Source: JAMQPK01 sp963761975 (lineage in GTDB: Bacteria > Acidobacteriota > Vicinamibacteria > Vicinamibacterales > JAMQPK01). From it: a stretch of DNA of 64,000 nt. Location: contig CAVXIR010000003.1 in assembly GCA_963761975.1 (NCBI GenBank), positions 411,953 to 475,952 of the forward strand, read 5' to 3'. This document shows, one piece after another, positions 1 to 8,941 of this stretch. Both the position numbers and the translations under genes were made by a program. The notes under the pieces are model-generated. The model was not told the origin of the DNA. It did no database searches and saw nothing but the letters and a program-made list of their open reading frames with translations. Numbering within the stretch: position 1 is the first letter of the stretch; the number at the start of each line of letters is the position of its first letter.

Positions 1-1331
1 TACGGCCGATCCGCTCGTTGAGCGTTCGCCGAAGGAGAATCAGCTCCGTCCACCCCGCGATACTGGCCGATGCCGTGAGGCCCGCGGTGCCCCACAGGGG
101 ATTGATGCCGAGCCTGGGCGGCAGCACGACGGCCGCGACATATCCGAGAACCGTTGCGACCGCAACATGGACGAGCGCGTATCGTAGCGGTGTGCGCGTG
201 TCGCGCAGCGCATAGTACGTCGACGAATACAGGCGGGCGAGCGTCGTGGCGAGCAAGCCGATCGAAAAGCCGGCCAGGATGGCCCACACATAAACCGCAT
301 CGTTGTACGTGAAGCGGCCCGTCTGGAATATGGCCGCGGCAACCACGTCGCCCAGCGTGAGAAATGCAACCGCAGACGGCACCACGAAGAAGGCAATCTG
401 CCGCAGTCCATTGTTGACCCGATCGCGGACGACGTGCAGCGCATCCAACCCGACGGCTCCCGCCATTTCAGGTAACGCCGCAGCGGACACAGACAGTCCG
501 AAGAGGCTTGCCGGCAGTGTATACAGCAGTTGCGCGTTGGCAAGACCCGTCACCGCCCCGGTGGGCAGCAGGCTCGCCAGCACTTCATCGATATAGGCGC
601 TGATCTGCACGACGCCGCGGCTGACAAACACCGGGGCAAAGTTGCTGACCGTTGTCCGGACGTGCTCGGAGAGCTCGAGCCGGAAACGAAGATTCGGGTA
701 CAAGCCTGACAACTGTTGGCAGCTGGACGAGCATCTGCAGCGCACTACCGGCGACCGCGCCCCATGCCAGGAGGACGGCGAGCCGGGGAAGCGGAGTCAG
801 CGCGCCCCACCATACGAGCGTGACGATCATCGAGACATTCCATATCACCGGCGCGATGTACGACAGCAGGAATCGACGATGGCTGTTAAGAATGCCGAGA
901 CACCAGGCCGAGAGCACGAGAAGACCCGCGCCCGGAAACAGGATGCGGACGATGGCAATCGTCAGGTCGCGCTTGTCGCCGCGAAACCCGGGAGCGATGA
1001 GCGTGACGAGTAGCGGTGTGGCGATGACCCCGATGAGCACGAGAACCGAGGTGACCAGTGCCAACAGCGCCGCGACGGCGCCTGCGACGCGAGTGGCCTG
1101 TTGCCGTTCGTCGCGGGCGACGAGCGCCGCATACACGGGAATGAACGACGCAGACAGCGCGCCCTCGCCGAACAGGTTCTGGAGAAAATTGGGAATCCGG
1201 AAGGCCGCCATGAACGCATCGGCCGCGTCGGACTGCAGGCCGAAGTAGTGGGCAAAAACACGCTGGCGGATGAAGCCGGTCAGTCGGCTGCACAGGATGC
1301 CGAGCGCGACAAGCGCCGATGAACGATCCAC
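1..1331 (-). CDS. murJ: Lipid II flippase MurJ (partial, frameshifted)
   Basis: MurJ flips the undecaprenyl-linked peptidoglycan precursor lipid II across the inner membrane and is a polytopic MOP-superfamily protein. The N-terminal part carries the family pattern SRLTGFIRQ followed by DAFMAAFRIPNFLQNLFGEG and repeated hydrophobic segments. The start is GTG, preceded directly by an in-frame TAA. The reading frame breaks at the GGG run at 696-698. Removing one base joins the first frame to VRTTVSNFAPVFVSRGVVQI and the rest of the protein, which continues past the left edge. I read the break as a one-base insertion, probably a sequence error because the gene is usually essential. The gene lies downstream of the TonB receptor on the same strand, separated by a palindromic repeat. 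Confidence 0.9.
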
Positions 1332-1379
1332 TTAGAGGAGATGATACTGGAAGGACCGAGCCGTGCTTCTATGCCTCAC

Positions 1380-1453
1380 GCAAAGACGCGAAGACGCGAA
1401 GTATCTCTTTGACAAGATACCTTTGCGCCTTGGCGTCTCTGCGTTGAGACAGA
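1380..1453. repeat. Inverted intergenic word repeat (GCAAAGACGCGAAG type)
   Basis: The gap between murJ and the TonB receptor gene holds copies of a word like GCAAAGACGCGAAG followed, after a short spacer, by its approximate reverse complement (CTTTGCGCCTTGGCGTCTCTGCG). The transcript could fold into a hairpin. Close relatives occur at about 19288-19340 and 56879-56955. No gene is visible in it. Confidence 0.7.
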
Positions 1454-1457
1454 AGAG

Positions 1458-4373
1458 TTAGAACCGAAAACCCACCGCGAAGTCGAACATTCTGCCGCCG
1501 TCGGCGCCTGCCCGCGGCGTTGGATAGTGCGAGTTGGCGGTGCCCTGGCCGAAGCGCGGGCCCTGCACGTAGCCCGTCGGCAGACCGAACTCATCACGCG
1601 CGCTCGCCGCGTCAGCGGTGATCGTCGTGTCCCACGCAACCAGCTTCTGGTTGTTGAGCAGGTTGAACGTCTCGAACTTGATCCACGGCTGCGCCGAGCG
1701 CCAGACCGGAACCGAATACGTGACGGCCAGGTCGACGAGCGCAAATCCTTCGAACGACTGCGATCCGCGATCGCCGAAGAAGATCTGCTGCGTCGGCGTC
1801 CCCGCATAACCCGGATTGCGCGCCGCCTGCACCGCGCTGAGCGGCTGGCCGTTCAGAACCAGGCTGTAGGTGCGAGCCGAGTTATATCGGTAGATCGGTG
1901 CGATGTTGAGCGACCCGAACGAACCCAGCGGCGTGATGTAATCGGCCCACACCCGCACCTTGTTGCGCTGGAAGTCGTCGAGACGGCCCAGCGGAGCGCT
2001 GCGCGCGATTGACAGCATCTCGGGGTAGTCGCCGAACGCCGACCCTGTGGGATTGGGCGACTCTCCTTCGAAGTTGCCGTCGTTCTTCAACTGCACGGTC
2101 CAGTGCGCGTTCACGTTCAGGGCGTCCATCACGCGATGCTGGCCCATGAACTGAAGCGCCTGGTACTCGCGCGTCATCTCGCTGCTGTTGTCATAGACGA
2201 TGTTGTCGAGCTGACCGAGCGTGGCGCCATTGACGACAATCGGCGTCCGCCCGTTGGCGTGCATGATGAACTCTTCGATGAAATTCGAGGTTTTACGCTG
2301 CACGAAGAGGAACTTTGCATAGCTTCGCGCGCCAAACGTGCGCGCGGCCCCTAACGTATATTCCGTCGTCAACGGCGACGACAGGTCGTCGGCAAACTGC
2401 ACGTTCAACGCCGGGAATGTGCCGGCCACGACGCCGCTGTAGTTGCCGATCTCGAAGCCGGGCGCGAACCCGCGGCCTTCACCGGCGGGACCGTTGTACA
2501 CGAGCGTGTACCGGTCGGAGTTGCCGACGTTGGTGTTCCGCGAGAACTGCACGGCGTTGTACTTGCCGGAATACTGCGAGAACGACGCCTGGAGGACGGT
2601 ATTGCCGTCTCCCTTCAGATCGTACGCCGCGCCCAGGCGCGGCACGACGCGTGAGGTTCCGGGTGACTTCGGCCCGTTGGTCGCCTCGCTGCCCGCATGT
2701 TCGAAGCGCATGCCCAGGTTCAATGTGAGGTTCGGCGACACGATCCAGCGGTCCTGCGCGTAGGCGGAGGTCGTCGTCATGTTGAACTCGGCGCCGCGGT
2801 GCGGAATCCAGCGCTGCACCCGCGAAACGCCGGGCACGAACATCGGAACGGGATGGCTGTCAGAGTCGAGGACCGGGACGCCGCCCGCCACCTTGATATC
2901 GGACATGAATACGTAGCCGGTCGAGCTTTGCGCGTTGGCGCCGATGCGAGTATCGACGAAATTCTCCACGCCGCCTTTCAGTTCATGGCTGCCGAAGCGG
3001 CGATCGGATGCGAAGTAGGTGAGGCTGGCGGTGACCTGCCGATTGTTGCGCTGTTCCGGATCGCTCGCGTCGAAGTACGGGGCGTTGTACTGATACTGCG
3101 TACCTGTCCGGGTCAGGAACGGCGAGTCGAGGATATTGGTCGACGTGCCGCCGACGCCTTCCGTGGCGAAGTGCTTCTGCGAGTACTGCGCCGACAGCAG
3201 CATCCGCTGATTCAGCGCGGCGTTGTAATTCACGACGCCGAGCCGATTGGGCACCGACGGCGAGATGAGCGCGGCCCGGTCGATGCTGAACGACAGCACC
3301 GGTTCATTGGCGCGATGCACGCGGTTGTCGATGAAGCTGCCCTGAAGGGTGTGACTCGGACGCAGGGCGCCTGTCAGTTTGCCCTCATAGCGTTTGCTGT
3401 CGTTGCTCTTGGTGTATGGCACAGCCGTTGCCGGCATGGTTCCGAACGTCGACGAGTTTTCGAACCGGCCTGCCCCGAAGAACCAGACGCGATCCTTCGC
3501 CAGCGGCCCGCCCAGAGTGAACTCCGAGAAGTGCGACAGCTTGTTGTTCAGATACGGATTGGCAGTGGTCGGCTCTCCGCGCTCGATGTTGTTGGCGCTC
3601 TCGAACGGCGTTTCCTTCGTCCACGAGGGACGCGTGAAGGTCGTGCGATAGCTGCCCGCAAATCGATTGCTGCCGTTTTTCGTAACGATGTTGACCACAC
3701 CGCCCGAGAAGCGGCCATACTCCGCCGACACACCCGACGTCAGCACCTGGATTTCGCCGATCGCGTCTTCGATGTAGAGGTCATTGACCGTTCCGAGCAG
3801 GTTGTCGTTGACGTCGACGCCATCGACCAGAAAGACGTTGTCGTACGCAAAACCGCCCGAAATCGTCAGCTGGTTCGGGCTGGGCGTATTCGTCGTGACG
3901 CCCGGCATCAGCTCGGCAATCAGATACGGCGTGCGGCCCATCGGCAGCGCGTTGACTTCGCCGGCGGTGATGTTCGCGCTTGTCTGGGGAGAGGTCACGG
4001 CCGGAGGTATCACGCCCTCCACCAGCACCGTTTCCGAGACCGCGGCGATCGCAAGCGTCACGTCCACCGAGGCGATGGCCCCGAGCGGAAGCACCGCGCT
4101 GACCTCGACCGGCGTGAGGTTGTCCATCGTGACGCGAATCGTGTAGGTGCCTGGCGGCAGACTCGGAATCGAGTAGACGCCGTTGACGTCGGTCGCCACC
4201 GCGCGTTCGCCCTGCAAGACAGGCGACGTGACGACGACGGCCGCATCGGGAATCGAGGCGCCGTCGGTCGATTTCACCGTGCCGGTGAGCGTGCCGGTCT
4301 GGATGCCTTGCGCGAATCCGGCTGCCGGCACCAGCGCGAGCAGCGCGAACAAACCTAGAAGCGTGCGTTTCAT
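1458..4373 (-). CDS. TonB-dependent receptor, Oar-like, with carboxypeptidase regulatory-like domain
   Basis: This is an outer-membrane beta-barrel transporter or adhesin-like receptor of 971 residues. A signal peptide (MKRTLLGLFALLALVPAAGFA) is followed by a carboxypeptidase-regulatory-like beta-sandwich (about residues 25-110, GTLTGTVKSTDGASIPDAAV), a plug domain (about 120-240, with VFLVDGVDVND and SAEYGRFSGGVVNIVTKNG) and a long barrel ending in a terminal phenylalanine, the usual sorting signal. I chose the ATG at 4373 because the signal peptide starts there and a GGAAGG ribosome site lies about 8 bases upstream; an in-frame ATG 25 codons earlier is less likely. Such receptors are numerous in Acidobacteriota and Bacteroidota. 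The substrate cannot be told, and no TonB or ABC partner is adjacent. Confidence 0.9.
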   Translation of the reverse strand: MKRTLLGLFALLALVPAAGFAQGIQTGTLTGTVKSTDGASIPDAAVVVTSPVLQGERAVATDVNGVYSIPSLPPGTYTIRVTMDNLTPVEVSAVLPLGAIASVDVTLAIAAVSETVLVEGVIPPAVTSPQTSANITAGEVNALPMGRTPYLIAELMPGVTTNTPSPNQLTISGGFAYDNVFLVDGVDVNDNLLGTVNDLYIEDAIGEIQVLTSGVSAEYGRFSGGVVNIVTKNGSNRFAGSYRTTFTRPSWTKETPFESANNIERGEPTTANPYLNNKLSHFSEFTLGGPLAKDRVWFFGAGRFENSSTFGTMPATAVPYTKSNDSKRYEGKLTGALRPSHTLQGSFIDNRVHRANEPVLSFSIDRAALISPSVPNRLGVVNYNAALNQRMLLSAQYSQKHFATEGVGGTSTNILDSPFLTRTGTQYQYNAPYFDASDPEQRNNRQVTASLTYFASDRRFGSHELKGGVENFVDTRIGANAQSSTGYVFMSDIKVAGGVPVLDSDSHPVPMFVPGVSRVQRWIPHRGAEFNMTTTSAYAQDRWIVSPNLTLNLGMRFEHAGSEATNGPKSPGTSRVVPRLGAAYDLKGDGNTVLQASFSQYSGKYNAVQFSRNTNVGNSDRYTLVYNGPAGEGRGFAPGFEIGNYSGVVAGTFPALNVQFADDLSSPLTTEYTLGAARTFGARSYAKFLFVQRKTSNFIEEFIMHANGRTPIVVNGATLGQLDNIVYDNSSEMTREYQALQFMGQHRVMDALNVNAHWTVQLKNDGNFEGESPNPTGSAFGDYPEMLSIARSAPLGRLDDFQRNKVRVWADYITPLGSFGSLNIAPIYRYNSARTYSLVLNGQPLSAVQAARNPGYAGTPTQQIFFGDRGSQSFEGFALVDLAVTYSVPVWRSAQPWIKFETFNLLNNQKLVAWDTTITADAASARDEFGLPTGYVQGPRFGQGTANSHYPTPRAGADGGRMFDFAVGFRF

Positions 4374-4567
4374 GTCGTCACCTTCCGAAAATGGCACTCG
4401 TGTGCGAAAACCCGTAAACCGGCTGCAAGTGAGCAGGATATTTGCCACGGCTGCCCTGAACGGCTATCTCGTTGACTGCCATAGGACTGTCTGAGTGATA
4501 GACGGACAATTGGCCACTCGCCATGTGTCGGAACGGCACAGCCGCCGCCGAATCTGAAAGCACCAAT

Positions 4568-4583
4568 GGGGTCGTCAGACCCC
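4568..4583. repeat. GGGGTC/GACCCC palindrome
   Basis: A perfect small palindrome of the GGGGTC-n-GACCCC type lies just past the 3' end of yajQ. The same core recurs at 25424-25436, 34188-34250 and 59649-59686. It is probably a dispersed repeat rather than a terminator, because no T-run follows on the yajQ strand. Confidence 0.6.
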
Positions 4584-4604
4584 TTTTATCGGCTTTTTTG
4601 GGGC

Positions 4605-5105
4605 TTACCGGTAATTGCCGAACTGCAGGGCGATGCCGAAGTCGTGGCCCCTGAGCAGGCCCATTACGGCTTGCAGCTCGTCCTTCGACGGCGACGAGAT
4701 GCGCAGCTGGTCGCCCTGAATATTCGCCTGAATTTTCTTTAACTTCTGATCTTTCAGGAATTTGATGATATCGCGCGCGGCGTCGCCCGAGATGCCCTGT
4801 TGCAACGTGACGACCCGCCGAACCGTTGAGCCGGTGGCTGTTTCCACGTCGCCGAGCTTGAGATTCTTGACGGGCACATTGCGGCGGATCATGCGCGTCT
4901 GCAAGACGTCCCAGAGCGCGTTCATCTTCATGGTGTCTTCGGCGGAGAGTGTCAGGGTGTTTTCGACCTTGTTGAAGTCGATCGCGGCGATGGATCCCTT
5001 GAAATCGTAACGCTGGGAGATCTCTTTGCGCGCCTGGTTGACGGCGTTATCGACTTCCTGCAGGTCGACGGTCGAGGTGACGTCGAAAGATGAAACGGCC
5101 GGCAT
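4605..5105 (-). CDS. yajQ: YajQ family nucleotide-binding protein
   Basis: The protein of 166 residues matches the UPF0234/YajQ family along its full length, from the N-terminal SSFDVTSTVDLQEVDNAVNQ through RYDFKGS to the C-terminal LRGHDFGIALQFGNYR. Members are small cytosolic proteins with two ferredoxin-like folds. Some bind cyclic di-GMP or nucleotides, and a role in RNA binding has been proposed. The start is ATG at 5105. The gene stands alone, with a 230-base gap to the TonB receptor gene and a palindrome at its 3' end. The family assignment is strong; the ligand in this organism is unknown. Confidence 0.93.
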   Translation of the reverse strand: MPAVSSFDVTSTVDLQEVDNAVNQARKEISQRYDFKGSIAAIDFNKVENTLTLSAEDTMKMNALWDVLQTRMIRRNVPVKNLKLGDVETATGSTVRRVVTLQQGISGDAARDIIKFLKDQKLKKIQANIQGDQLRISSPSKDELQAVMGLLRGHDFGIALQFGNYR

Positions 5106-5421
5106 CGAATAAGCGTACTACAACGGCACGGTCTCCAAGACGACCGCATCCTGTGCAACCGTCAATGGCATTGCCATACCGCGATGTCAGAATGATCAGG
5201 GATGTGCCGGTTTTGGCATTCGCGGGACTTGCTGACGAATGCCGCTCTAACACATGTGCAACTGCGATCACGATCTCGATATCCGCGTCAGCACGGCGTC
5301 TCGCACGATCATCTGAAGGTGTTGACGCACCAGTGCCTGGCGCGAAAATTGAAATCGATCGTTGGCCGCGCGCAGCTCATGTGAAACATGAGCGAGCCTT
5401 CAGAAAACTGGTGCTAGCACG
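5106..5421. other. Intergenic stretch without a supportable gene
   Basis: About 316 bases separate the divergent yajQ and the secreted-protein gene. Open frames here are short and show no family resemblance. The only structure seen is a small perfect hairpin at 5375-5393 with arms GCTCATGT and ACATGAGC around a GAA loop, close to the downstream start. No convincing sigma-70 promoter could be picked out, though both divergent genes presumably have theirs here. Confidence 0.5.
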
Positions 5422-6066
5422 ATGCGAAGCCAAATCAGCGCCGTTGCGATTGTGATGGTGGGGTTAGTGTGGGTGCCAGGCGTCTTGTCTGCCCAAACAT
5501 CCGGTGCGAACCGGGGTTATACACTTGTTGATCTACTCGTCTGGGGAAGCTACGTGCAGATCGATCCAAACGCGTACTCGCCCGCGGTGCAGGAGGAAAT
5601 TAAAAGGCACCTCCAGCGTTCGCAGGAATACCGGTCGGCCCGGCGCTCGCCGACGAATTCCTCTGAGCTCGAAATGGTGTATCACGCCCAAATTCGTTAC
5701 GAGCGTCGACTGGTGGCAGTCACCGACGACCCACGGGCCCCAGCACTCGCAGCCGAGTACGTGGATAACCTTCGACCATGTTACGAATGGGAGGGGTTCG
5801 CCGATTGTCCAAGTCGCGAGGCGATATATGCGAGTGAATACCAGGCAGTCAACCCGACTGGGCCGTTCAGCGAATTTCTACCGTTGTTGGAGGCTCATCG
5901 CTGGCTTTGTACGGCGGAAACCTACGAAAACCTGAAACGATCGGACCCGGGCAGCCGACTTGCTTACGAAGAAGCCTTGAGAGTCGCGCGCCAATCGAAG
6001 GCCCTCCTGGTCCGCACGGCTGCCGAAGAACTCGCCGCGCGTGGACGATGCCGGGCATCGCATTAG
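5422..6066 (+). CDS. Hypothetical secreted protein
   Basis: The 214-residue product starts with a clear signal peptide (MRSQISAVAIVMVGLVWVPGVLSAQ) and appears to be an exported soluble protein. The mature part is mixed alpha-type with charged stretches and a few cysteines (CYEWEGFADCPS, CTAETY). I do not recognise the family. Its codon use is less GC-rich at third positions than the neighbouring housekeeping genes, so it may be a lineage-specific or acquired gene. It has no operon partner: yajQ is divergent and the next gene lies 230 bases downstream behind its own promoter-like box. Confidence 0.6.
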   Translation: MRSQISAVAIVMVGLVWVPGVLSAQTSGANRGYTLVDLLVWGSYVQIDPNAYSPAVQEEIKRHLQRSQEYRSARRSPTNSSELEMVYHAQIRYERRLVAVTDDPRAPALAAEYVDNLRPCYEWEGFADCPSREAIYASEYQAVNPTGPFSEFLPLLEAHRWLCTAETYENLKRSDPGSRLAYEEALRVARQSKALLVRTAAEELAARGRCRASH

Positions 6067-6160
6067 GGGCGAGCGTTCGTGGAGAAGGTGAAGTCTCGGC
6101 CCCGGCTCCTGTCGATGGGTTGACCCGCCGAAATCGATGTTCTGAATGGTTAGGAAACGT

Positions 6161-6186
6161 TTTTCGGTCGTAATCGGTACTATAAT
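6161..6186 (+). promoter_or_regulatory. Possible sigma-70 promoter (TATAAT box)
   Basis: A perfect TATAAT lies at 6181-6186 in the gap before the small coiled-coil gene. The upstream region is T-rich (TTTTCG at 6161) but gives no good -35 at 17 bases, so only the -10 is persuasive. Transcription would start near 6193 and leave a leader of about 100 bases. Confidence 0.35.
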
Positions 6187-6296
6187 TGCTGAGGCCGCCC
6201 GGCTGGCCAGATCACAATTAGGCTGGCGCCACGCGGGCACTGCCCCCAATTACTGGTATCAGGCAACCAACGTTGCCTCTTTGAAGGTTGGTGCGA

Positions 6297-6566
6297 ATGG
6301 CCGACGCAGGTGAAGGATTAATCGACGCCCAGAACCGCATTCAAGAGCGGATGGATGAACGCGAGGAGGAGCGCGCGCGCCGTGCGATGCCTCAGGTGGC
6401 ATACGATCCCGAGCAGTTGAGGCGCGCCGAATCGCTGCGCCTGGCCTGCACCGAGCTTCGTCGGCAGCTCGAAGCGACTACACACCACGCCCGCCGGCAG
6501 CAGCTCACCAGCGCGCTGGCCGAGCTCGAACGGCAGCTCGCGTCGCTCGACGCGCGGCCGCATTAG
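6297..6566 (+). CDS. Small charged coiled-coil protein, unknown function
   Basis: The product of 89 residues (MADAGEGLIDAQNRIQERMD) is almost entirely charged helix, with heptad-like spacing (LRRAESLRLACTELRRQLEA, LTSALAELERQLASL), so a cytosolic coiled coil is likely. I chose the ATG at 6297 because GAAGG lies about 9 bases upstream; a TTG three codons earlier is in frame but is poorly placed. It sits between a promoter-like TATAAT and the complex I operon. Function is unknown and no family is recognised. Confidence 0.55.
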   Translation: MADAGEGLIDAQNRIQERMDEREEERARRAMPQVAYDPEQLRRAESLRLACTELRRQLEATTHHARRQQLTSALAELERQLASLDARPH

Positions 6567-6842
6567 TGGCCTGTCCTCGCTGAGCAAAGGCCGCCGCGGT
6601 TTCTCCCTAGCAACATTTGCGTACGGAGGTGGGTCTTGTTGTGCGAACCTGCCGAATTCGATAGCATTGGCTGATCGCTTGTGAAGGTTTTCGCAAGCGG
6701 TGCGGGGCGGTGAGGCCCCTCATTCGAGCGCTCAGGGCGGGGCGCTGAGCACCCGCGAATTCAAGAGAAGAAGCGCTGCGAGCCGCGAGGGCGTTGGGGC
6801 CCCGCACGCGAGCAGCGGGAGCGGGGAGAGGGGCCGCGACTC
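6567..6842. repeat. GC-rich palindromic gap upstream of nuoA
   Basis: This 276-base gap holds no gene. It contains GGCGGTGAGGCCCC and CGCTCAGGGCGGGGCGCTGAG palindromes, and from about 6776 a diverged copy of the GGGGCCCC leader repeat (GCGTTGGGGCCCCGCACGCGAG) that runs up to the nuoA start. It should also contain the nuo promoter, but no clear -10/-35 pair was seen. Confidence 0.5.
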
Positions 6843-7205
6843 ATGATTGACAACTGGCTCCTGATTCTTCTGTTGATGGTGATGGCCGTCGGGTTCGGCG
6901 CCGTTTCCGTTCTGCTCGGCCGGATTCTCGGTCCGAAAAATCCCACACCCGAAAAACTGGCGCCCTACGAATGCGGCATGCCCGCCGTCGGCGACGCGCG
7001 CGAAAGACAGTCGATCCGCTTCTATCTGATCGCGATGATCTTTCTGCTCTTCGACATCGAGGTCGCGTTCCTTTATCCGTGGGCGCTCGCCCTTCGATCG
7101 CTCGGCTGGGCCGGCTACTTGCAAGTCGTGTTGTTTACGCTCGTCCTCTGCGCCGGTTACGTGTATGTGTGGAAGAAAGGTGCGCTGGATTGGAGTCAAA
7201 GCTAA
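6843..7205 (+). CDS. nuoA: NADH-quinone oxidoreductase subunit A
   Basis: NuoA is a small membrane subunit at the junction of the peripheral and membrane arms of complex I. The 120-residue product has three hydrophobic segments and the family signatures EKLAPYECGMPAVGDARERQ and FYLIAMIFLLFDIEVAFLYPWA. The cysteine in YECG is the one that marks the conformationally active loop in mitochondrial homologues. It is the first gene of the nuo operon, and nuoB overlaps its 3' end. Length and motifs are normal. Confidence 0.95.
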   Translation: MIDNWLLILLLMVMAVGFGAVSVLLGRILGPKNPTPEKLAPYECGMPAVGDARERQSIRFYLIAMIFLLFDIEVAFLYPWALALRSLGWAGYLQVVLFTLVLCAGYVYVWKKGALDWSQS

Positions 7206-7708
7206 CGGATCGTCCATCGTCCATCGTCGATCGTCCATCGTCCATCGACGATGACCTTGCGAGCCTGCCCGTCCTGACGACCCAGGTCGACAAGCTCGTG
7301 CAGTGGGCGCGGCGCTCTTCCATCTGGCCGGTGACCTTCGGTCTGGCTTGCTGCGCCATCGAGATGATGGCGATGAGCTGCGCGCGCTACGACATCGCTC
7401 GTTTCGGCGCCGAGGTCTTCCGCGGCTCTCCGCGCCAGTCCGATCTGATGATTGTGGCGGGACGCCTCTCTCGAAAGATGGCCCCGGCGCTGCGTCGCGT
7501 CTATGACCAGATGCCCGAGCCCAAGTGGGTCATCTCGATGGGGGCGTGTGCGTCAATCGGCGGCGTGTTCGACAATTACGCGCTCGTTCAAGGCGTCGAT
7601 CAGATCGTGCCGGTCGACGTCTTTGTTCCCGGATGCCCGCCCCGGCCCGAATCGCTTATCTACGGCATCGTCCAGCTGCAGAAAAAGATCGAGAGCCAGC
7701 GGGCATGA
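7190..7708 (+). CDS. nuoB: NADH-quinone oxidoreductase subunit B
   Basis: NuoB carries the N2 [4Fe-4S] cluster next to the quinone site. The cluster ligands are visible in FGLACCAIEMM, GACASIGG and VPGCPPRPE. No ATG or GTG precedes the conserved core in frame; the best start is TTG at 7190, overlapping nuoA by 16 bases and giving 172 residues. The first 20 or so residues after the start are encoded by a tandem copy of a TCGTCCATC-type word (7204-7250, reading DRPSSIV twice), so repeat DNA appears to have been absorbed into the N-terminus. The rest is ordinary. Confidence 0.93.
   Translation: MESKLTDRPSSIVDRPSSIDDDLASLPVLTTQVDKLVQWARRSSIWPVTFGLACCAIEMMAMSCARYDIARFGAEVFRGSPRQSDLMIVAGRLSRKMAPALRRVYDQMPEPKWVISMGACASIGGVFDNYALVQGVDQIVPVDVFVPGCPPRPESLIYGIVQLQKKIESQRA
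7204..7250 (+). repeat. Tandem TCGTCCATC words at the nuoA-nuoB junction
   Basis: The word GATCGTCCATCGTCCATCGTC is present nearly twice in tandem. It lies inside the open frame of nuoB upstream of the conserved core and encodes a repeated DRPSSI motif. Similar simple words fill other gaps in this window. Confidence 0.7.
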
Positions 7709-7710
7709 GC

Positions 7711-7779
7711 CGCGAGCGGCGCGGGGCAATGGGGCCCCGCAAGCGAGCGGCGAGGAGCGGGTGTTGGGGCCCCGCGACA
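7711..7779 (+). repeat. GGGGCCCC leader repeat upstream of nuoC
   Basis: The 76-base gap between nuoB and nuoC is filled by a repeat with two GGGGCCCC cores. It shares almost its entire sequence with 10300-10371, upstream of nuoE. Each core is a short self-complementary stem, and the second ends 7 bases before the nuoC start. Confidence 0.75.
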
Positions 7780-7784
7780 AATTC

Positions 7785-8321
7785 ATGATCGACGAGCTGC
7801 GCTCACTGTTGCCGGCTGTCGCGCTGGAGCCGTGCGAGGCGACCGATCAACCTACCATCCGCGTGCCGGCGGCCAGCATTGTCGAAGTCTGCCGCGCGCT
7901 TCGCGACAGGGCTGAGCTCGGGTTCACGCTGCTCGCTGACATTACCGCGGTTGACTGGTGGCCGCGCGAGCCGCGCTATGAGGTCGTGTATCACCTGTCG
8001 TCGATGACGCGGAGGCTGCGTTTGAAAGTGTCGCTCGAAGGGAATGCGCCGCGGCTGCCGACCGTGCAGAGCGTGTGGCCGGGTGCAGGCTGGCTGGAAC
8101 GCGAGACGTGGGACATGTTCGGCATCATCTTCGAGGATCACGGCGACCTTCGCCGTCTGTTGATGCCGGAAGACTGGGAAGGTTACCCGCTGCGGAAGGA
8201 TTTCCCGGTGCAGATACGTCTGCGGCCCCGCGCTGATTCGCCGCTACAGGTAACCGAAGAGGAATTTCGCGCGAACCTGGCGAGAGACAAGGCGGCGCGA
8301 GCGGATGCGCCGCGATCATGA
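7785..8321 (+). CDS. nuoC: NADH-quinone oxidoreductase subunit C
   Basis: NuoC (30-kDa subunit) is part of the peripheral arm that docks with NuoD and NuoB. The 178-residue product shows the family signatures GFTLLADITAVDWW, YEVVYHLSSM, WLERETWDMFGI and the C-terminal LLMPEDWEGYPLRKDFP. The ATG at 7785 follows a GGGGCCCC repeat. The stop overlaps the start of gmhA (ATGA), which suggests translational coupling to an unrelated gene. It is a separate protein, not a NuoCD fusion. Confidence 0.95.
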   Translation: MIDELRSLLPAVALEPCEATDQPTIRVPAASIVEVCRALRDRAELGFTLLADITAVDWWPREPRYEVVYHLSSMTRRLRLKVSLEGNAPRLPTVQSVWPGAGWLERETWDMFGIIFEDHGDLRRLLMPEDWEGYPLRKDFPVQIRLRPRADSPLQVTEEEFRANLARDKAARADAPRS

Positions 8322-8902
8322 ACGATGAGCGCGCCAGGGCGATCGCAGGCACGTTGCGCGACGCAGCCCGCCTGCACGAGCAGGCCGCGGAGGAATCACC
8401 TGGGGCGGTTGTTGCGGCGGCCGACACGCTGAACGCGGCGCTCAGCAGCGGTGCGAAGGTGCTGATTTTCGGCAATGGCGGCAGCGCCGCAGACGCCCAG
8501 CATTTCGCGTGCGAGCTGGTCGGCCGGTTTCTACGCGAGCGCCGCGCGCTTCCGGCGATTGCGTTGACGACCGACAGCAGCACGGTGACCGCGATTGCCA
8601 ACGACTATGGATTCGATCGCGTGTTTGCGCGGCAGATCGAAGCGCTTGGGCGCCCGGGAGACGTGGCTGTCGGCATTTCGACGAGCGGCTCGTCTGCGAA
8701 CGTGCTCTCAGGCTTGCAATGTGCGAAATCGCGCGGCCTGAAGACAGTGGCGTTTACGGGGGGAAGTGGCGGTCCGATCGGCGCGGCGGCTGATGTGCAT
8801 GTGAATGTCCCTCACGAGCTCACACCTCGCGTTCAGGAAGTGCATCGCACGTTGATTCACGCGGTCTGCGACCTTATCGAACAGCAACTCGACACTCCCT
8901 AA
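8318..8902 (+). CDS. gmhA: D-sedoheptulose-7-phosphate isomerase
   Basis: GmhA converts sedoheptulose 7-phosphate to D-glycero-D-manno-heptose 7-phosphate, the first step of ADP-heptose synthesis for the LPS core. The 194-residue SIS-domain protein shows the phosphate-binding FGNGGSAADAQHFACELVGRF, TTDSS, the GISTSGSSANV loop and the C-terminal QEVHRTLIHAVCDLIE; the Glu in CELVGR and the His in EVH fit the two catalytic residues of the family. It is inserted between nuoC (4-base overlap) and nuoD, an unexpected place. A heptosyltransferase-like gene at 26.6-27.7 kb may use the product. Confidence 0.9.
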   Translation: MNDERARAIAGTLRDAARLHEQAAEESPGAVVAAADTLNAALSSGAKVLIFGNGGSAADAQHFACELVGRFLRERRALPAIALTTDSSTVTAIANDYGFDRVFARQIEALGRPGDVAVGISTSGSSANVLSGLQCAKSRGLKTVAFTGGSGGPIGAAADVHVNVPHELTPRVQEVHRTLIHAVCDLIEQQLDTP

Positions 8903-8941
8903 ACCTGAGCTTTTAGCCTTAGCCCTTAGCCCGACTGAGAC

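Noticed and set aside
2697..4358. A 553-codon plus-strand open frame opposite the TonB receptor gene
   Set aside because: Shadow of the receptor gene: low-complexity Arg/Val/Asp/Ala composition, no start signals and no motifs.
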